In this document: positions 16,755-26,434 of the stretch, in pieces
Position numbering within the stretch: position 1 is the first letter of the stretch
Layout of the letters: every line of letters begins with the position of its first letter
NCBI RefSeq assembly: GCF_001456025.1
Contig: NZ_LMTZ01000021.1
Location: forward strand, 1 to 32,229
DNA length: 32,229 nucleotides
Origin: Mastigocoleus testarum BC008
GTDB lineage: Bacteria; Cyanobacteriota; Cyanobacteriia; Cyanobacteriales; Nostocaceae
Direction: 5' to 3'
The notes under the pieces: model-generated
What the model was told of the DNA's origin: nothing
The model's database searches: none
Seen by the model: only the letters and a program-made list of their open reading frames with translations
Translations under genes and position numbers: made by a program

Positions 16755-19343
16755 ATGATTTCTTCTTCTCAACAACGCCGTTTGTATGTCAGTCTCGGCT
16801 TATTAGGTTTTTGTCTGGCATTTCTTCTGCTTCTACCTTGGAAATTTACAGCAGTGCAAGCTTCTATTGGGGTTTCTTCAACTGCAAATATCACTCTCAA
16901 TAGTGGAACTGTAAATCTATTAGAAAAAGGACGAAACCTTTACCATCGAGGAAATTTTACAGAAGCTGCTAATATTTGGCAAATGGCTGCAGAAGAATAT
17001 CAAAATAAACGCGATCAGCCGAATCAGATCCTGAGTTTGAGTTACCTTTCTCTTGTACAAAAAGAGCTTAACCAGTTCTACAAAGCAGAACAATCAGTCA
17101 AAAAAGCCTTAGAGCTTTTGCAACAGACGAAACATAAGACAAACCCAATTATTTGGGCACAGGTACTAAACACTCAAGCTAGTTTGCAACTGCATATGGG
17201 TAAGCCCCAAATTGCTTTAGAAAACTGGCAAAAAGCTCAAAGATATTATGAAAAAGCTAGGGATAAACAGGGGAGTTTAGGCAGTCAAATCAACCAAGCA
17301 CAAGCATTACAAAGTTTGGGATTTTATCGTCGTTCCAGACAACAGCTAGAAGAGATTAACCAACAACTAATGGTAATACCAGATTCTCACATTAAAGTGA
17401 GCGGTTTGCGATCGCTTGGCGTTACTTTACAATTGATAGGTCTTTCTCAAGAAAGTCAAGATATTCTGTTAGAAAGTTTAAAAACAGCTAAAAGGATTAA
17501 TGCAGATGCTGAAATTACTAGTATTTTGCAAACATTAGGTCAAGCTGCAGTTTATTTAAAAGATCCTGATACTGCATTGAGTTATTTTGAACAAGCAGAA
17601 AAAGCAGCTAATACTTCTCAAGAAAAATTACAAGCACGCCTACGACGCTTTAAGCTTTTTGTTGATTATAATGTCAATGATCATGCAGTTGGCCTAGCTC
17701 CTCAAATATGGCAACAACTCCAGAAACTTCCACCCAGTCACATATCTCTTAATAACAAAATTAATTTTATTACCACATTAAATAAATTAGAAAACAATAC
17801 ACAAAATAAGTCTTCCCGTATTATACCTATTAAGGATTTAGGAGAAGTGCTTGCCCAGACAGTTCAAGGAGCGCGAGAAATTCAAGATCTGCGAACAGAA
17901 GCCTATGCTCTGAAAGAATGGGGAAAATTATATAAATCAACAAATCAATTATTCGAAGCACAAAATCTAACTCAAAAATCTTTGAATATTGCTCGTCAAC
18001 TCCAAGCGGAGGATATAGTTTCTCAGGCTGCTTGGCAACTGGGAAGTTTATATAAAGAACAAAATCACCGAACAGAAGCGATCGCAACTTATAGAGAAGC
18101 TGTAGATGCTCTGAAAGCAATTCGGGGGGATTTAGTTGCAGTTAACCCAGATGTACAGTTATCATTCAGTGAAAGTGTAGAACCTGTATACCGAGAATTA
18201 GTAGGACTATTACTAGAAAAAGAACCCGATCAAGCTAGTCTAATTGAGGCTCGGAATTTAATTGAATCCTTGCAAATCACCGAGTTAGATAACTTTTTAC
18301 GAGAAGCCTGTTTAGACAAAGTAGAGCATATTGACACGATAGATCCTACTGCCACGGTTGTTTATCCGATTATCTTACCGGATCGCCTTGCTGTTATCTA
18401 TTCTACCGCAGGACAACCATTACAGTATGCTGTTACTCGTAAGCCTCAAGCAGAAGTTGAGGAGACTCTAAATCAGCTACTTGCGAGTTTAAGTCCAATT
18501 TCTGATGCTCAAGAACGCGATCACTTATCAAAACAAGTATACAATTGGCTAGTCAGCCCAGTAGAAAATACTCAAACCTTTAAGTCAACTAAGACACTGG
18601 TATTTGTGTTAGATGGAATACTAAGAAATATACCAATGTCAGCCCTTTATGATGGTCAAAAGTATCTAATCGAGAAGTATGCTGTTACCTTATCCCCAGG
18701 TTTACAACTAATTGCAGCAAACTCCTTACAATCCAAAAATATCAATGCAGTAGTTGCCGGTATAAGTGAAGCCCGTAACGGTTTTTCTCCACTCCCCGGA
18801 GTCAAATCTGAAGTCACAAAAATTTCTCACATGCTTCCTTCCTCCTCCATTTTGCTCAACTCAAAGTTAACAGAGTCAAAGTTAGGAGAAAAAATGAAGA
18901 ATAGTCCTGCAAATGTAGTCCATTTAGCAACTCATGGACAATTTAGCTCTCATTTGGACCAAACATTTTTATTGACCTGGGATGAGCAAATAAATATTAA
19001 AGAATTATCAGAGCTACTACAAAATCGTCAAGCTCGTAACTCCAAAGATATCGATCTATTGGTTTTGAGTGCTTGTGACACTGCTGCTGGAGATAAACGT
19101 GCTGTTTTAGGTTTAGCAGGCTTAGCGGTAAAGTCTGGCGCACGTTCAACTATAGCCTCTTTGTGGCCCGTGAAAGACGAAGCAACTGTATCTTTGATGA
19201 CAAACTTCTATCGAAAACTTCTTCAACCTGGAACGAATAAAGCAGAAGCGCTCAGACAAGCTCAAATTGACGTAGTTCAAAAAACAAAATTTAAAGAACC
19301 ATTTTTCTGGTCTGCTTTTGTTTTAGTTGGTAATTGGCAGTAG
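16755..19343 (+). CDS. CHAT domain protein with TPR repeats
   Basis: The 862-residue protein has an N-terminal hydrophobic segment (about 10-30, LGLLGFCLAFLLLLPW) and an extended TPR region (about 55-480, e.g. ARNLYHRGN-like starts and ALENWQKAQRYYEKARDKQG). A C-terminal CHAT caspase-like domain follows (about 560-862). The catalytic dyad is visible as VVHLATHGQF (H727) and LVLSACDTAAG (C774), followed by the family's GLAGLAVKSGARS and ASLWPV motifs. It starts 17 bp after the TpsA stop with AGGA at the right distance, so the two are cotranscribed. TpsA-CHAT linkage recurs in filamentous cyanobacteria. A role as a regulated protease or processor of the secretion locus is inferred; the target is unknown. 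The N-terminus is either a signal peptide or an anchor. Confidence 0.88.
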   Translation: MISSSQQRRLYVSLGLLGFCLAFLLLLPWKFTAVQASIGVSSTANITLNSGTVNLLEKGRNLYHRGNFTEAANIWQMAAEEYQNKRDQPNQILSLSYLSLVQKELNQFYKAEQSVKKALELLQQTKHKTNPIIWAQVLNTQASLQLHMGKPQIALENWQKAQRYYEKARDKQGSLGSQINQAQALQSLGFYRRSRQQLEEINQQLMVIPDSHIKVSGLRSLGVTLQLIGLSQESQDILLESLKTAKRINADAEITSILQTLGQAAVYLKDPDTALSYFEQAEKAANTSQEKLQARLRRFKLFVDYNVNDHAVGLAPQIWQQLQKLPPSHISLNNKINFITTLNKLENNTQNKSSRIIPIKDLGEVLAQTVQGAREIQDLRTEAYALKEWGKLYKSTNQLFEAQNLTQKSLNIARQLQAEDIVSQAAWQLGSLYKEQNHRTEAIATYREAVDALKAIRGDLVAVNPDVQLSFSESVEPVYRELVGLLLEKEPDQASLIEARNLIESLQITELDNFLREACLDKVEHIDTIDPTATVVYPIILPDRLAVIYSTAGQPLQYAVTRKPQAEVEETLNQLLASLSPISDAQERDHLSKQVYNWLVSPVENTQTFKSTKTLVFVLDGILRNIPMSALYDGQKYLIEKYAVTLSPGLQLIAANSLQSKNINAVVAGISEARNGFSPLPGVKSEVTKISHMLPSSSILLNSKLTESKLGEKMKNSPANVVHLATHGQFSSHLDQTFLLTWDEQINIKELSELLQNRQARNSKDIDLLVLSACDTAAGDKRAVLGLAGLAVKSGARSTIASLWPVKDEATVSLMTNFYRKLLQPGTNKAEALRQAQIDVVQKTKFKEPFFWSAFVLVGNWQ

Positions 19344-19641
19344 TTACTATTAAATTTGCAAATTTACATTTTCAAAAAACTAAAAAAATATATCCTAAAC
19401 AGATTTTTGTAACTTTCTAAATATAAATTTAAACAGTCTTCAAAAAATGTAAGTAATCTCTGGGCGGACTTGAGAAATAAACATTTCTACAATATTAGTA
19501 GATTTCAAGAGATAAAAATCTTAAACCTCATAACTTAAAACTTCACAACTCCAGATATTACGCTCGATAACCATAATCTATCAATCCATAATCTAATACT
19601 TCCTTTTCTACTAGTCTTTTTTGAATTTATGAGTGTAAGTG

Positions 19642-20577
19642 ATGAAAAAACAAATATTTCTTGGCACTTTAAGTGTATGTACTTTTTTAAGTAGTTTTAT
19701 ATGGACATATTCTAAAAGTGCTTATGCCGTTATCTTTCAACCACCACCTGAGGAAGGTACCCCTAGGGAAGCAAAAGGAGGAGCATCCCGTGGAGATGTA
19801 AAATTTGTCCCACCTCCTCAACGTCAAACTCCTAGTCGAACTTATAGTGGTGGTTCTCGAGGTAGTCTATTTACTCCTAAACGGGAAAATGGAGCTCCAA
19901 AATCTGGTGTAGGAGGAGCGTCTCGTGGGGATTTATTTACCCCAAAACCAGGAAATGAAACTCCTAAATCTGGAACAGGAGGAGGATCTCGTGGTGATAA
20001 AACATCTTCTACTTCTCAAAATATCAATCCTCAAGCTAGTGTAATTTCTCCCCGGACAATTTTACCGCTTTTACCTCAAACTTTTTTCGGTACAACAGTC
20101 TCTGAAAACCCCAACATTTTTGTTTATTTACCTGAGTCTACAGCACGAGAAGCAATTTTTAGTTTTAAAAATGCTACTGGTAAGACCTTACATCATGTGA
20201 AAATTCCAGTTTCAGGTAAGGCTGAAGTTCTTTCTGTAAAAATTCCCACAAATTTAGAGCTGGAACAGAATTACGAATGGTTTTTGGCACTAAAAGTTAA
20301 CAATAGGCTTACCCCCAGGACGCCTTACGTTAACGGTTGGATCAAGCGAATTCGACCAAGTTCAGAATTGTTACAGGCTATAGAAGACAAAGATGGTCTT
20401 AAACAAGCAATAGCTTTTGGCAAACATGGTGTATGGTATGACTGCATTGAAATTTTAGCAAAACTGCGCGTTAAAAAACCTAATGATAAAATCTTAGATA
20501 AACATTGGTCAGAATTGTTAGGTTCTGTTGAATTAAAAGATATTGATAAGGCTCCCATAGTAGCCCTAAATAATTAA
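19642..20577 (+). CDS. DUF928 domain-containing exported protein
   Basis: The 311-residue product has a signal peptide (about 1-30, ending SAYA). A Gly/Pro/Arg-rich region (about 35-125) contains four degenerate GGASRGD-type units, and a DUF928 domain follows (about 150-300: NPNIFVYLPEST, GWIKRI, AIAFGKHGVWYDCIEILA). DUF928 has no known function but is repeatedly encoded beside CHAT, haemagglutinin and CHASE2 genes in cyanobacteria. I prefer the ATG at 19642 over the GTG one codon earlier, because the protein then starts MKKQIF. It is 298 bp after the CHAT gene and may have its own promoter. The likely location is the periplasm or cell surface. Confidence 0.8.
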   Translation: MKKQIFLGTLSVCTFLSSFIWTYSKSAYAVIFQPPPEEGTPREAKGGASRGDVKFVPPPQRQTPSRTYSGGSRGSLFTPKRENGAPKSGVGGASRGDLFTPKPGNETPKSGTGGGSRGDKTSSTSQNINPQASVISPRTILPLLPQTFFGTTVSENPNIFVYLPESTAREAIFSFKNATGKTLHHVKIPVSGKAEVLSVKIPTNLELEQNYEWFLALKVNNRLTPRTPYVNGWIKRIRPSSELLQAIEDKDGLKQAIAFGKHGVWYDCIEILAKLRVKKPNDKILDKHWSELLGSVELKDIDKAPIVALNN

Positions 20578-20579
20578 TT

Positions 20580-20643
20580 CAAGTTTTCAAGTTTTCAAGT
20601 TTTAAAGTTTTCAAGTTTTCAAGTTCATAAGTTTACAAGTTCA
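20580..20643. repeat. 9-bp tandem array (CAAGTTTTC-like)
   Basis: About seven imperfect copies of caagttttc/caagttcata run head to tail directly after the DUF928 stop codon. It is a simple-sequence array in noncoding DNA. Confidence 0.8.
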
Positions 20644-20866
20644 CAAATCAATAAATTTCAGTAGCACACATTAAAACTATACCCACGACAAGGGATTTAA
20701 TCGCTTCTTGCATATTTTGCTAAAAGTTTTTTATATCCTTCTAGGAAAGATTTCAGCAATTTTTATTCTCTTCAAGTGATTCAATAATTTGAGGAGAGAT
20801 TGTAAGAATTTAGAATTCCAAAACTACAAACTGTATGACGATCAACTAGCAACAATAAATCAGATA

Positions 20867-20971
20867 TTTATACTAAATCCAATTCTTAAAACCCTTTACA
20901 TTTTTTGGGATTTTCCCCACACTTCCCTCTCTCGTTATAAAAAGGGGTAATCAAACCGGATTTAGTATAAA
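20867..20971. mobile_element. MITE-like element with perfect 14-bp terminal inverted repeats
   Basis: TTTATACTAAATCC at 20867-20880 is repeated exactly, inverted, at 20958-20971 (GGATTTAGTATAAA), making a 105-bp unit. The interior holds ccctctctcgttataaaaag and no open frame. The perfect 14-bp match at this spacing is unlikely by chance. Size and structure fit a miniature inverted-repeat element. A target-site duplication is not clear by eye. Confidence 0.6.
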
Positions 20972-21005
20972 AAATGCTCAGTAATGTATGGGCAGTGTTA
21001 GAGAT

Positions 21006-21034
21006 ATATATTTCTAGGACATATATTTCTAGGA
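21006..21034. repeat. 15-bp tandem duplication
   Basis: ATATATTTCTAGGA occurs twice, separated by one base, followed by a partial third copy (tatatatttt). Confidence 0.7.
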
Positions 21035-21116
21035 TATATATTTTATTTTTTCAGAGACGGGATATGTCTCATCTCTACAGTTATGAACTTGACTGTTCCT
21101 TGCTCGAAATAGATGT

Positions 21117-23936
21117 ATGTGGCAGAAATTTAAAGCTTTATTTAGAAAAACTCGCAGCATTTTTATTATTACCCCAAGTGTTGCTATTGTCGTTTTAGTT
21201 GGACAGGGATTAGGACTATTTAACTTAGCTGAATGGGCAACCCAAAATCAATTTTTTCGCTGGCGCTCAACACAAAAATTAGCTCCAGAAGTTGTAATTG
21301 TCACTATTGATGAGCAAGATATTCAATTTGTAGGTAAATGGCCAGTTTCAGACCAATCCCTTGCTCAATTATTAAAAAAAATCCGCGTACAGCAACCCCG
21401 CGCCATTGGTCTAGATATATATCGAGATTTACCAGAAGGAGCAGGAAAAGAGGAACTCGTACAAGTTTTTCGTAGCACTCCAAATTTATTTGGAGTTGAA
21501 AAAATTACAGGAGAGCGAGTTAAACCACCACCAGAATTAAAAAAACGAGAGCAAGTAGGTTTAGCTGATTTAGTATTAGATAGCGATTTCCATGTACGAC
21601 GAGCCCTACTAACTGCTGTTGATGAAGAAGAGGATACTCTCAAAGCAGGATTAGGAACCATTGTTGCTTTAAAATATTTGGAAAAAGAAGGAATTACTTT
21701 AGAAAGCATTGACCCCCAACGACAAGAATTCCGGTTAGGTAAACAAGTCTACCTGCCCTTACAAAATCTGGAAGCAGGTTACCGGGATAAAGATTTGGGT
21801 GGATATCAGATTTTACTTAATTGGTATGGTTCAGAAAAAGCCTTTGTAAAAGTAAAGATGCGGGATGTTTTACAGGGAAATATTCCCAAGGACATAATGC
21901 GCGATCGCATGGTGTTTATTGGTTCAACAGCTGCAAGTACTAATGATTTTTTTAGTAGCCCCTTTAGTTCTTCTTGGCTATCGGAGAGAAATCAGACACC
22001 CGGTGTAGTTATTCACGCTAATATTGCTTTACAGTTAATCCACGGAGCAAGGACTGGTACAGCTAATTTAAAAGGTTTTTCTGGAATTGATTTTCTTGTT
22101 TGGATCGTTTTATGGTCTGCTATTGGGTCTGTTGGTACTTGGTTTTTAAGTGCTAATTGTAATCAAAAATTCCTCATAGGAGGCAATATACTTTGGGCAA
22201 CCGTAGGTATTAGTATAGTCTTTCTGGGTGGTAACTATTGGAGTTTCTTACATGGACTATTAGTACCGGTTACACCTACTTTAATTGCTTTTATTGGTAG
22301 TACGATCGCCACAACTAATGCCTATAAACAGCAGAAACTCGAAGAAACTAATAGCCAATTAGAAATCGCTAATACTAAATTACTGGACTACTCAAAAACC
22401 CTAGAAACAAAAGTTGAAAAACGGACCCACGAGTTACTCAAAGCGAAGCAAGCTGCAGAGATTGCAAACCAAGCCAAAAGTGATTTCCTTGCCAATATGA
22501 GTCATGAATTGCGCACACCACTCAATGGCATAATTGGATATGCTCAGGTTTTAGAGCGTTCGCCAAGCATTAAAGATAAAAATCGAGAAGGAGTTAATAT
22601 CATTCATCAGTGTGGTTCCCATCTCTTGATGCTAATTAATGATATTCTGGATCTTTCGAAAATCGAAGCCGGTAAATTAGAGTTATTTCCCAGCAAAATT
22701 CATTTACCAGGTTTTTTGAATGGGGTTACAGAGATGTGTCGGATTCGGGCACAGCAGAAAGGTATTTCGTTTGATGTAATTCTGGATCGAAATCTACCGA
22801 CTGGTGTCAATGCAGATGAGAAAAGATTGCGGCAAGTATTAATAAATTTGATTGGAAATGCCATTAAATTTACTGATAATGGTGGAGTTATTTTTAAAGT
22901 AGATACTATTGAAACTATTACATCTAAAACTTTACTTACAGCAAACCAAGATATAGAAAATAGAGACACCACAAATCCATTACCCACTTGTAACGTTCGC
23001 TTTCAGATAGAAGATACAGGTGTTGGAATGTCACCTGAACAATTGGAGAAAATTTTTCAACCCTTTGAGCAAGTAGGTGATATTGGTAAACGTCCTGATG
23101 GTACGGGTTTAGGATTAACCATTAGTCAAAGAATTACGACTTTGATGGGTAGTCAAATAAAAGTCCAGAGTCGTTGTGGTGAAGGAAGTATTTTTTCGTT
23201 GGATTTAACGATGTCGATCGTTAATGATTGGAATACACAAGAAGTAGTATCGCAACAAAAAATTATAGGGATTCGGGGTATCCCACCTCAAATCCTTATT
23301 GTTGATGACGATAATCACCACTGTTACATGTTAAGTAATTTACTACAAAGTATTGGTTTTCGTATTTTGGAAGCAGGTGATGGGTTACAAGGTCTAAAGT
23401 TAGCAATTGAAAATCAACCTGACGTAATTTTACTTGATTTGGTCATGCCAAATATGGATGGCTTTGAACTTATGGTTAAACTTCATGAAAATCCCCAAAC
23501 AAACTCAATTCCTATTATTGTCTCCAGTGCAAAAGTTTTTGAAGCGGAACGCCAAAAAAGTCTAGAAGCAGGAGCAAAAAGCTTTTTACCCAAGCCTCTA
23601 CAAGTAGAGGATTTACTAAATGCACTACGAACTCTACTACAACTTGAGTGGATCTATGAGGAATCGAAATCGGCAAAATTATCTTCTACAGAAACCCAGA
23701 ATTCAACTGCTGAAAGTCAATTGATTTTGCCATCCCAAGATATTTTGCAAAAACTCTATCACTTAGCAATGATGGGTGATATCCCAACTATTGAGGAAAT
23801 ACTAAAAGATGTTACCAATCAGAGCACAGAATTTATTGTTTTCACAAAACAAATCGGAGAATTTGCATCCAACTTCCAAACTAGAAAAATACGTAATTTT
23901 CTCGAGCAATTTGTCTTAAAGGATTCACCCCAATGA
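21117..23936 (+). CDS. CHASE2-domain hybrid histidine kinase with C-terminal receiver
   Basis: The 939-residue protein has an N-terminal membrane helix (about 16-38) and an extracytoplasmic CHASE2 domain (about 40-320, e.g. [19 protein letters not shown] and [16 protein letters not shown]). Three further membrane helices follow (about 325-400), then a coiled coil, HisKA with [10 protein letters not shown] (H463), and HATPase_c with [16 protein letters not shown] and [10 protein letters not shown] receiver domain follows, with phosphoacceptor D774 in [13 protein letters not shown] and a lysine in LPKPL. A tail of about 90 residues resembles an HPt-like or regulatory helix region, but lacks an obvious HPt histidine. 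It should sense an unknown periplasmic signal and phosphorelay onward. The next gene overlaps it by 4 bp (ATGA), so the two kinases are translationally coupled and probably partners. Confidence 0.92.
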   Translation: MWQKFKALFRKTRSIFIITPSVAIVVLVGQGLGLFNLAEWATQNQFFRWRSTQKLAPEVVIVTIDEQDIQFVGKWPVSDQSLAQLLKKIRVQQPRAIGLDIYRDLPEGAGKEELVQVFRSTPNLFGVEKITGERVKPPPELKKREQVGLADLVLDSDFHVRRALLTAVDEEEDTLKAGLGTIVALKYLEKEGITLESIDPQRQEFRLGKQVYLPLQNLEAGYRDKDLGGYQILLNWYGSEKAFVKVKMRDVLQGNIPKDIMRDRMVFIGSTAASTNDFFSSPFSSSWLSERNQTPGVVIHANIALQLIHGARTGTANLKGFSGIDFLVWIVLWSAIGSVGTWFLSANCNQKFLIGGNILWATVGISIVFLGGNYWSFLHGLLVPVTPTLIAFIGSTIATTNAYKQQKLEETNSQLEIANTKLLDYSKTLETKVEKRTHELLKAKQAAEIANQAKSDFLANMSHELRTPLNGIIGYAQVLERSPSIKDKNREGVNIIHQCGSHLLMLINDILDLSKIEAGKLELFPSKIHLPGFLNGVTEMCRIRAQQKGISFDVILDRNLPTGVNADEKRLRQVLINLIGNAIKFTDNGGVIFKVDTIETITSKTLLTANQDIENRDTTNPLPTCNVRFQIEDTGVGMSPEQLEKIFQPFEQVGDIGKRPDGTGLGLTISQRITTLMGSQIKVQSRCGEGSIFSLDLTMSIVNDWNTQEVVSQQKIIGIRGIPPQILIVDDDNHHCYMLSNLLQSIGFRILEAGDGLQGLKLAIENQPDVILLDLVMPNMDGFELMVKLHENPQTNSIPIIVSSAKVFEAERQKSLEAGAKSFLPKPLQVEDLLNALRTLLQLEWIYEESKSAKLSSTETQNSTAESQLILPSQDILQKLYHLAMMGDIPTIEEILKDVTNQSTEFIVFTKQIGEFASNFQTRKIRNFLEQFVLKDSPQ

Positions 23937-25237
23937 CGACCGAAATTCTTTCCAAGCCCAAGTATATCCTTTTAGTTGATGACAATCCCAATAATCTCAA
24001 GGTGTTATTCGAAGCTATTCAGGGTCATGGCTGGAAAGCTTTGATGGCAACAAATGGAGAATCAGCAATTGAACAAGCAGAATACGCGAAACCCGATTTG
24101 ATTCTGCTGGATGTTATGATGCCTGGAATTGATGGATTTGAAGCTTGTCGCAGACTTAAAGCTAATTCTGTCACTCAAGATGTTCCGGTAATTTTTATGA
24201 CTGCGTTATCGGATACTACAGATAAAGTAAAAGGTTTAGAAATTGGTGCAGTTGACTATATTACTAAACCATTTCAACAGGAAGAAGTAATTGCCAGATT
24301 AAAGTTACATTTAAACTTATCTCACCTTACCCATACTCTCGAACAAAAAGTGGAGGAGCGGACTGCTGAATTAAGCAAATCTCTAGAACAGCTACAAAAA
24401 ACTCAATTACAATTGATCCAAAGCGAGAAGATGTCTACTTTGGGACAGTTAGTAGCAGGTATAGGTCATGAAATTAACAACCCGCTCAACTCAATAGTTG
24501 CCAATACATTCCATGTTCAAGAATATACTAGTGACATGCTTGAGGTACTAAACCTCTTCCAAGAAAAATTTGCTGAGTTAGATCCAAGTATTGCTAAATT
24601 GTTGCAGAAAATTGATTTAGAGTTTCTCAACGAGGATTTACCAAGCCTGTTAAAGTCAATGCAACACGGGGTTACCCGTTTAGAAGATATTAGTCTTTCT
24701 TTGAGAACTTTTGCCCGTTCTGACATCTCATCCAAGGTAGAATTTCAAATTCATGAAGGACTTAATAGTACTGTAATGTTACTTCAGCATCGACTTAAAA
24801 GTAATCAAGATCATCCTGAAATTGAGGTTGTCAAAGACTATGGTGATTTACCACCTATTACCTGCTATCCTGGACAGATAAATCAAGTATTCATGAATTT
24901 AATTGCCAATGCGATTGATGCATTTGAAGAACTCAATCGTAATCGCTCTTATCAAGAAATAACTGCTGATCCAAATATTATCACTGTAAAAACAAGGGTG
25001 AACGACGAAAAAAATACAGTGACAATTTGCATTAAGGATAATGGTATCGGTTTAAACCCTCAATTACAGGATGAAATTTTTGAACAAACATTTACTACTA
25101 AGGCTGTTGGTAAAGGAACCGGATTAGGATTAGCAATCAGCCATCAGATAGTTGTGGAAAAACACAACGGGGAAATTGAATTATATTCAATTCCCGGTCA
25201 AAGCACGGAATTTATAGTTACCCTACCTATTAGTTAA
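23933..25237 (+). CDS. Receiver-histidine kinase hybrid (soluble)
   Basis: The 434-residue protein begins with a receiver domain (LLVDDNPNN; phosphoacceptor D60 in [13 protein letters not shown]; conserved KPF about 111-113). A coiled coil follows ([20 protein letters not shown]), then HisKA with [13 protein letters not shown] (H179) and HATPase_c ([31 protein letters not shown]). It has no membrane segment, so it is cytoplasmic and is likely phosphorylated on D60 by the upstream CHASE2 kinase. Its start overlaps the previous stop as ATGA. The order receiver then kinase is a common cyanobacterial form. No DNA-binding output domain exists in either kinase, so the final response regulator is elsewhere. 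Confidence 0.9.
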   Translation: MTTEILSKPKYILLVDDNPNNLKVLFEAIQGHGWKALMATNGESAIEQAEYAKPDLILLDVMMPGIDGFEACRRLKANSVTQDVPVIFMTALSDTTDKVKGLEIGAVDYITKPFQQEEVIARLKLHLNLSHLTHTLEQKVEERTAELSKSLEQLQKTQLQLIQSEKMSTLGQLVAGIGHEINNPLNSIVANTFHVQEYTSDMLEVLNLFQEKFAELDPSIAKLLQKIDLEFLNEDLPSLLKSMQHGVTRLEDISLSLRTFARSDISSKVEFQIHEGLNSTVMLLQHRLKSNQDHPEIEVVKDYGDLPPITCYPGQINQVFMNLIANAIDAFEELNRNRSYQEITADPNIITVKTRVNDEKNTVTICIKDNGIGLNPQLQDEIFEQTFTTKAVGKGTGLGLAISHQIVVEKHNGEIELYSIPGQSTEFIVTLPIS

Positions 25238-25416
25238 TTTTTTGATTTTGAGATCGATATTTAGAATTATTTGCTTACCGGTATCACTAATTAATTCAAT
25301 CATGCGATAGTTAGATTTTGATACAAGTATTTTATACTTAACGATGTAGTTTTAAATTTAAATTGAATTGAAATAAAAATAAGGTATTTTAGTAAAATAC
25401 AACTTAAATAAAGTTA

Positions 25417-25965
25417 ATGACAGCACAATTAACTTTAGAGACAACAAGATTAAATTTGCGTCCCTTATATTTGTCAGATGCACGTTCTCTGCAAAAGGTA
25501 ATAAGTATAAGTGATATTGCCGATACTATGATTTCTATTCCTTACCCTTATCCTGATAGTGAAGCTGAAAGATATATTCGCAAGAAAATTGCTGAGTTTG
25601 AATCAGGTAATTCTGTAACTTTTGTTATTGAACCAAAAGAGAAAAGTTTCCTCAGAGGTGTGATTGAAATTCGAGAAATTGAGCCAGAGCATTCTCAAGC
25701 AGAATTAAGTTTTTGGTTAGCGGTTGAATGTTGGGGGAAGGGTTACATGACTGAAGCATTAAAACCTGTATTAAATTTCTGTTTCAACCATCTCCATCTG
25801 AACAGAATTTATTCTTATCACATGACAAGAAATTTAGCTTCTGGTCGAGTATTAAAGAAAAATGGGTTTGTACGAGAAGGAATTCTACGTCAACGGGTCA
25901 AGAAGTGGGGTGTATTTGAAGATGTAGTGATACTTGCAATCCTACGTAAAGATTGGCAAAATTAA
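25417..25965 (+). CDS. GNAT N-acetyltransferase (RimJ/RimL type)
   Basis: The 182-residue protein begins TLETTRLNLRPLYLSDA, as RimJ/RimL-type enzymes do. It has the acetyl-CoA-binding region around ELSFWLAVECWGKGYMTEAL (motif A, with a Trp-Gly-Lys-Gly version of the Q/RxxGxG loop), and later NLASGRVLKKNGFVREGILR (motif B, the typical S-x-x-x-L-x-K-x-G-F). It would transfer an acetyl group to a protein or peptide N-terminus or a small amine. The target cannot be read from sequence. It stands alone, 179 bp after the kinase pair and in the same direction. The ATG has weak Shine-Dalgarno support (aaagtta). Confidence 0.88.
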   Translation: MTAQLTLETTRLNLRPLYLSDARSLQKVISISDIADTMISIPYPYPDSEAERYIRKKIAEFESGNSVTFVIEPKEKSFLRGVIEIREIEPEHSQAELSFWLAVECWGKGYMTEALKPVLNFCFNHLHLNRIYSYHMTRNLASGRVLKKNGFVREGILRQRVKKWGVFEDVVILAILRKDWQN

Positions 25966-26332
25966 TTTTAATAGCTTAAACTATAATTATATTTAATGTT
26001 TTATTGTTTAAAAGTAATTAGTACCAGCTTTAGTAAGAAATTTTTGTTAATAAGTACTAAATCATAACAAAATACTTTTTTTGGTTGAGGTGGTATTTGT
26101 GAGTTTTTAAAATTAGCGCTCGCATAAGGAATAGTTATTATTTGGTTGTATAAATTTTATACAAGTTCTAACTACAAATTGGAGCTATAAATTAGAACAT
26201 CTGATACGAGCAATAATTTATTTAAAATAGAAATTCATTTAAGTATACATTTAAAACTTTTTTAAGCCCATTATGTATCTTTTTTTTAATTATTTAATTG
26301 GGCTTTGAAGATTCTTTAACAATTGTGACTAG

Positions 26333-26349
26333 AATGCAAAATTTGCATT
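26333..26349. promoter_or_regulatory. 8-bp perfect inverted repeat, candidate operator
   Basis: AATGCAAA and TTTGCATT flank a single A. It lies 86 bp before the probable CpcL start, in a position that could overlap a promoter. The site resembles no cyanobacterial regulator motif I can name. Confidence 0.4.
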
Positions 26350-26364
26350 AGTTTGAAATGAAGG

Positions 26365-26382
26365 CGGCAATTTTACTTGCCG
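26365..26382 (+). promoter_or_regulatory. Leader hairpin upstream of CpcL
   Basis: CGGCAA-TTTTAC-TTGCCG forms a 6-bp GC-rich stem in otherwise AT-rich DNA, about 52 bp before the probable start. There is no following T-run, so it is not a terminator. An mRNA-stability or translation-control element is possible. Confidence 0.4.
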
Positions 26383-26434
26383 AACTCATAAATAAAATGT
26401 GTCCATAGTTTTCAAAAATAGTAGGTATACAAGA

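Larger units (their letters stand above)
20578..21116. other. Repeat-dense intergenic region before the CHASE2 kinase
   Basis: This 539-bp gap contains no credible gene but packs four different repeats: a 9-bp tandem array (20580-20643), a terminal-inverted-repeat element (20867-20971), a 15-bp tandem duplication (21006-21034), and a degraded GAGAC palindrome (about 21053-21083). The kinase promoter presumably lies within or after these. Confidence 0.6.
25966..26434 (+). promoter_or_regulatory. 5' region of the CpcL linker gene
   Basis: The 469 bp before the probable CpcL start contain a compact inverted repeat (26333-26349) and a hairpin (26365-26382). No CcaR-type CTTTNCGATTT direct repeats, as known upstream of some cpcL/cpcG2 genes, were seen. 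Confidence 0.45.

Noticed and set aside
20580..20643. CRISPR-like or iteron origin array
   Set aside because: The units are 9 bp, contiguous and degenerate, without spacers, DnaA boxes or a replication gene.
26399..26434. Extra N-terminal 12 residues of CpcL
   Set aside because: They precede the conserved linker start MSIPLL and have no Shine-Dalgarno of their own.
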